Shown piece by piece: positions 6,792 through 8,330 of a stretch of DNA of 8,330 nucleotides. Below the pieces are notes generated by a model. That model was not told where the DNA came from and did no database searches. It saw nothing but the letters and a program-made list of their open reading frames with translations. Positions within the stretch are counted from its first letter, which is position 1. Each line of letters starts with the position of its first letter. The translations under genes were made by a program, and so were the position numbers. Origin of the DNA: UBA8687 sp964564655 (GTDB lineage: Bacteria > Nitrospinota > Nitrospinia > Nitrospinales > VA-1); NCBI GenBank assembly GCA_964564655.1, contig CAZMBO010000068.1, positions 1 through 8,330 of the forward strand. Reading direction: 5' to 3'.

Positions 6792-8304
6792 ATTTCATTG
6801 TTTTTGCCTTTTTCAGCACCTTATTTTTATTTCTTAAATCCAAAATTAACAACAGATAAAAAGGAAGGTATTCAATCCAGGGAATCCACATTTTCCATGA
6901 TTGTGTTTCTTGATAGTCAAAATAAAAATCGAGGTAATAAAGTCCGACGAGACCTGTTAAAAGAATCCATGATCTAAGAGGAAACAAACATAGAAAAGGA
7001 ACCACCCAGCAAAGGTACCAAGGGTTTTGAATTGGGCTGAGCAAAAATACCAAAGCCATCAATATGAAAAACTGTTTCAAGAATGTTTCCGGGTCTTCAA
7101 ACAACGAAGTATTTTTCAACAAAAGCCAGATAAGAACTCCTATCAAAATGCAAACTACGGTTAGTTTGCTCAGGAAAATGGGCAATGGATTTGAAAAAAA
7201 TGAAATATTGCTTAATTCCCCCGGCAGGTTTTTGAAAATAAAAACTAAACAGGAAAAAATGCTATCATTGCTTTGCCAGTAGAGTGAATATGCTTTAAGA
7301 CCATCGAACATTTTTAGCCCTATCCCCATAAAAGGAATATAACCCAAAACTATTATGCTAATAAAAAGTAGCGAGTTGATTATTGGGGGTAGCCAGAGAT
7401 TGCCCTCTTTTTTGCGGGAATTTTGAAGACAGGATTGGAAATAAAGCGGAAATAAAATAGCGGGATATAATTTACCTAGAAAACCTAAGGCAAGAAAAAC
7501 AGTAGCGAGACTATGCCGGTGGCTGACCAGAAAATAAATCGAGCCGCATAGGAATGCAATTCCAATGATATCCAAATGAGTTGAATTGAAAGTTTCTTTT
7601 ATTATCAATGGGCACCAAAAGTAGACAGCGCTCATATTTTTATTTAATCCCAGCTTAGCCAAAATCCCGATAATGAAAAACAATGTTAGAACATCAAACA
7701 GCAGGAAAGCGATCCGCATGGCAAGAATACTATCGGGTTTAATAGAATGAACAGCTCGGAACACAAACTGAGCCATAGGAGGATAAATTGTGGGAACTCC
7801 GGGATGGTTCACTCTTTCTAGATATTTTAGGGATTTTGGAGATTCCCATTTCAAAGCTGATAGTTTTTCCAGTTCCCTTTCATTTCTTTCGTTATAAATT
7901 TCGTAATAAGTTTCAGGGTTCTGAATTCGTAATTCTTTAAATTCGTGAACTTCAGAGGGGGAGTATTCGAAAGGATTAATATTATTAGCAAAAACTTTTC
8001 CATCCCAGAGGTAACGATAGACATCGTCTTCTTGTATTTGTTGCGCAGGTAAAATAGAAAGTCGGAATAACAAGCCGAGGGCAATCATGGCCCAAAAGGT
8101 AAATCGATCTTCCGGTTGCTTTAATAGGATGGTGCAAGTGGCGAAGAAAAGCAGGGACAGTGAAAAATAAATTGCCAGATAAGTGAGAATGGGACGATCA
8201 GCATAACCTTCTCCCCAGTTAAACTCTTTTGAAATGTGGGTAAGAAATAAATAGAGGAGTAGACTAACAATTCCCAGGAAAATGACCTGGAGGCGTGGGC
8301 GCAT
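6792..8304 (-). CDS. Polytopic GT-C-type glycosyltransferase (GT87/DUF2029 or MptB-like), 3' end in gap
   Basis: At least 504 residues are visible, with about 11-13 hydrophobic segments (for example 7-22, 38-61, 68-84, 194-218, 244-262, 266-290, 305-328, 378-397, 408-424, 428-442, 446-462 and 475-490). The acidic EDD at 92-94, just after the third membrane segment and followed by VYRYLWDG and NINPFEYSP, is the typical first-loop catalytic site of GT-C enzymes. NHPGVPTIYPP (166-176), THLD (242-245), GKLYP (277-281) and PIQNPWYLCWVVP (424-436) fit the GT87/MptB group. These enzymes transfer sugars from polyprenyl-phosphate donors on the outer side of the membrane. The long soluble loop at about 90-190 holds most of the conserved motifs. 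An in-frame TAG at 8311-8313 makes the ATG at 8304 the most upstream start. No Shine-Dalgarno is visible in the 26 nt before it. The basic tail RNKNKVLKKAKTMK suggests the protein ends close to the gap. Acceptor and sugar are unknown. Confidence 0.82.
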
Positions 8305-8330
8305 AAGAGACTAATACGTTTGTGCGAAGG

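Noticed and set aside
6692..6977. Continuation of the HAD reading frame through the Ns to a stop at 6977
   Set aside because: The frame is open only because Ns are not stops. The part after the gap is antisense to the membrane glycosyltransferase and shows no HAD motifs.

Overview
The window is an AT-rich bacterial chromosome segment made almost entirely of housekeeping genes. It carries one scaffolding gap of exactly 100 Ns (6692-6791). The order tsf-pyrH-frr-uppS-cdsA-dxr is a widely conserved bacterial cluster. The MEP isoprenoid route (dxr, ispF) and undecaprenyl diphosphate synthase fit a walled bacterium. I cannot name the lineage from sequence alone. A Nitrospinota-like or deltaproteobacteria-like organism is a guess from gene order and protein flavour, and three of the eight visible plus-strand starts are TTG.

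Positions 1-4235 hold the conserved block on the plus strand. It comprises the last 33 codons of EF-Ts, UMP kinase, ribosome recycling factor, undecaprenyl diphosphate synthase, CDP-diglyceride synthase and DXP reductoisomerase. Junctions are tight (TAATG overlap, 3-nt gap, ATGA overlap), except for 57-nt and 84-nt spacers before uppS and cdsA. Both of those genes start with TTG behind a strong Shine-Dalgarno. The block joins translation (EF-Ts, RRF) and UTP/CTP supply (PyrH) to the envelope lipids: CdsA uses CTP to make CDP-diacylglycerol, and Dxr feeds the isoprenoid units that UppS elongates.

A 164-nt non-coding spacer (4236-4399) follows. After it come ispF (a second MEP enzyme), a FabF-like ketoacyl synthase with an unusual C-terminal active-site loop, and a HAD-family hydrolase, packed 1 and 3 nt apart. 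The site after dxr where many bacteria carry rseP is occupied here by ispF. The HAD gene runs into the N gap and lacks its C-terminus.

Beyond the gap, on the minus strand and converging on the HAD gene, lies a polytopic membrane protein of at least 504 residues. It looks like a GT-C fold glycosyltransferase (GT87/DUF2029 or MptB-like) and probably acts on polyprenyl-phosphate-linked sugars. It too lacks its 3' end because of the gap. I found no tRNA, rRNA, CRISPR array, insertion sequence or clear mobile element, and no convincing undescribed system. The ketoacyl synthase is the most interesting gene.
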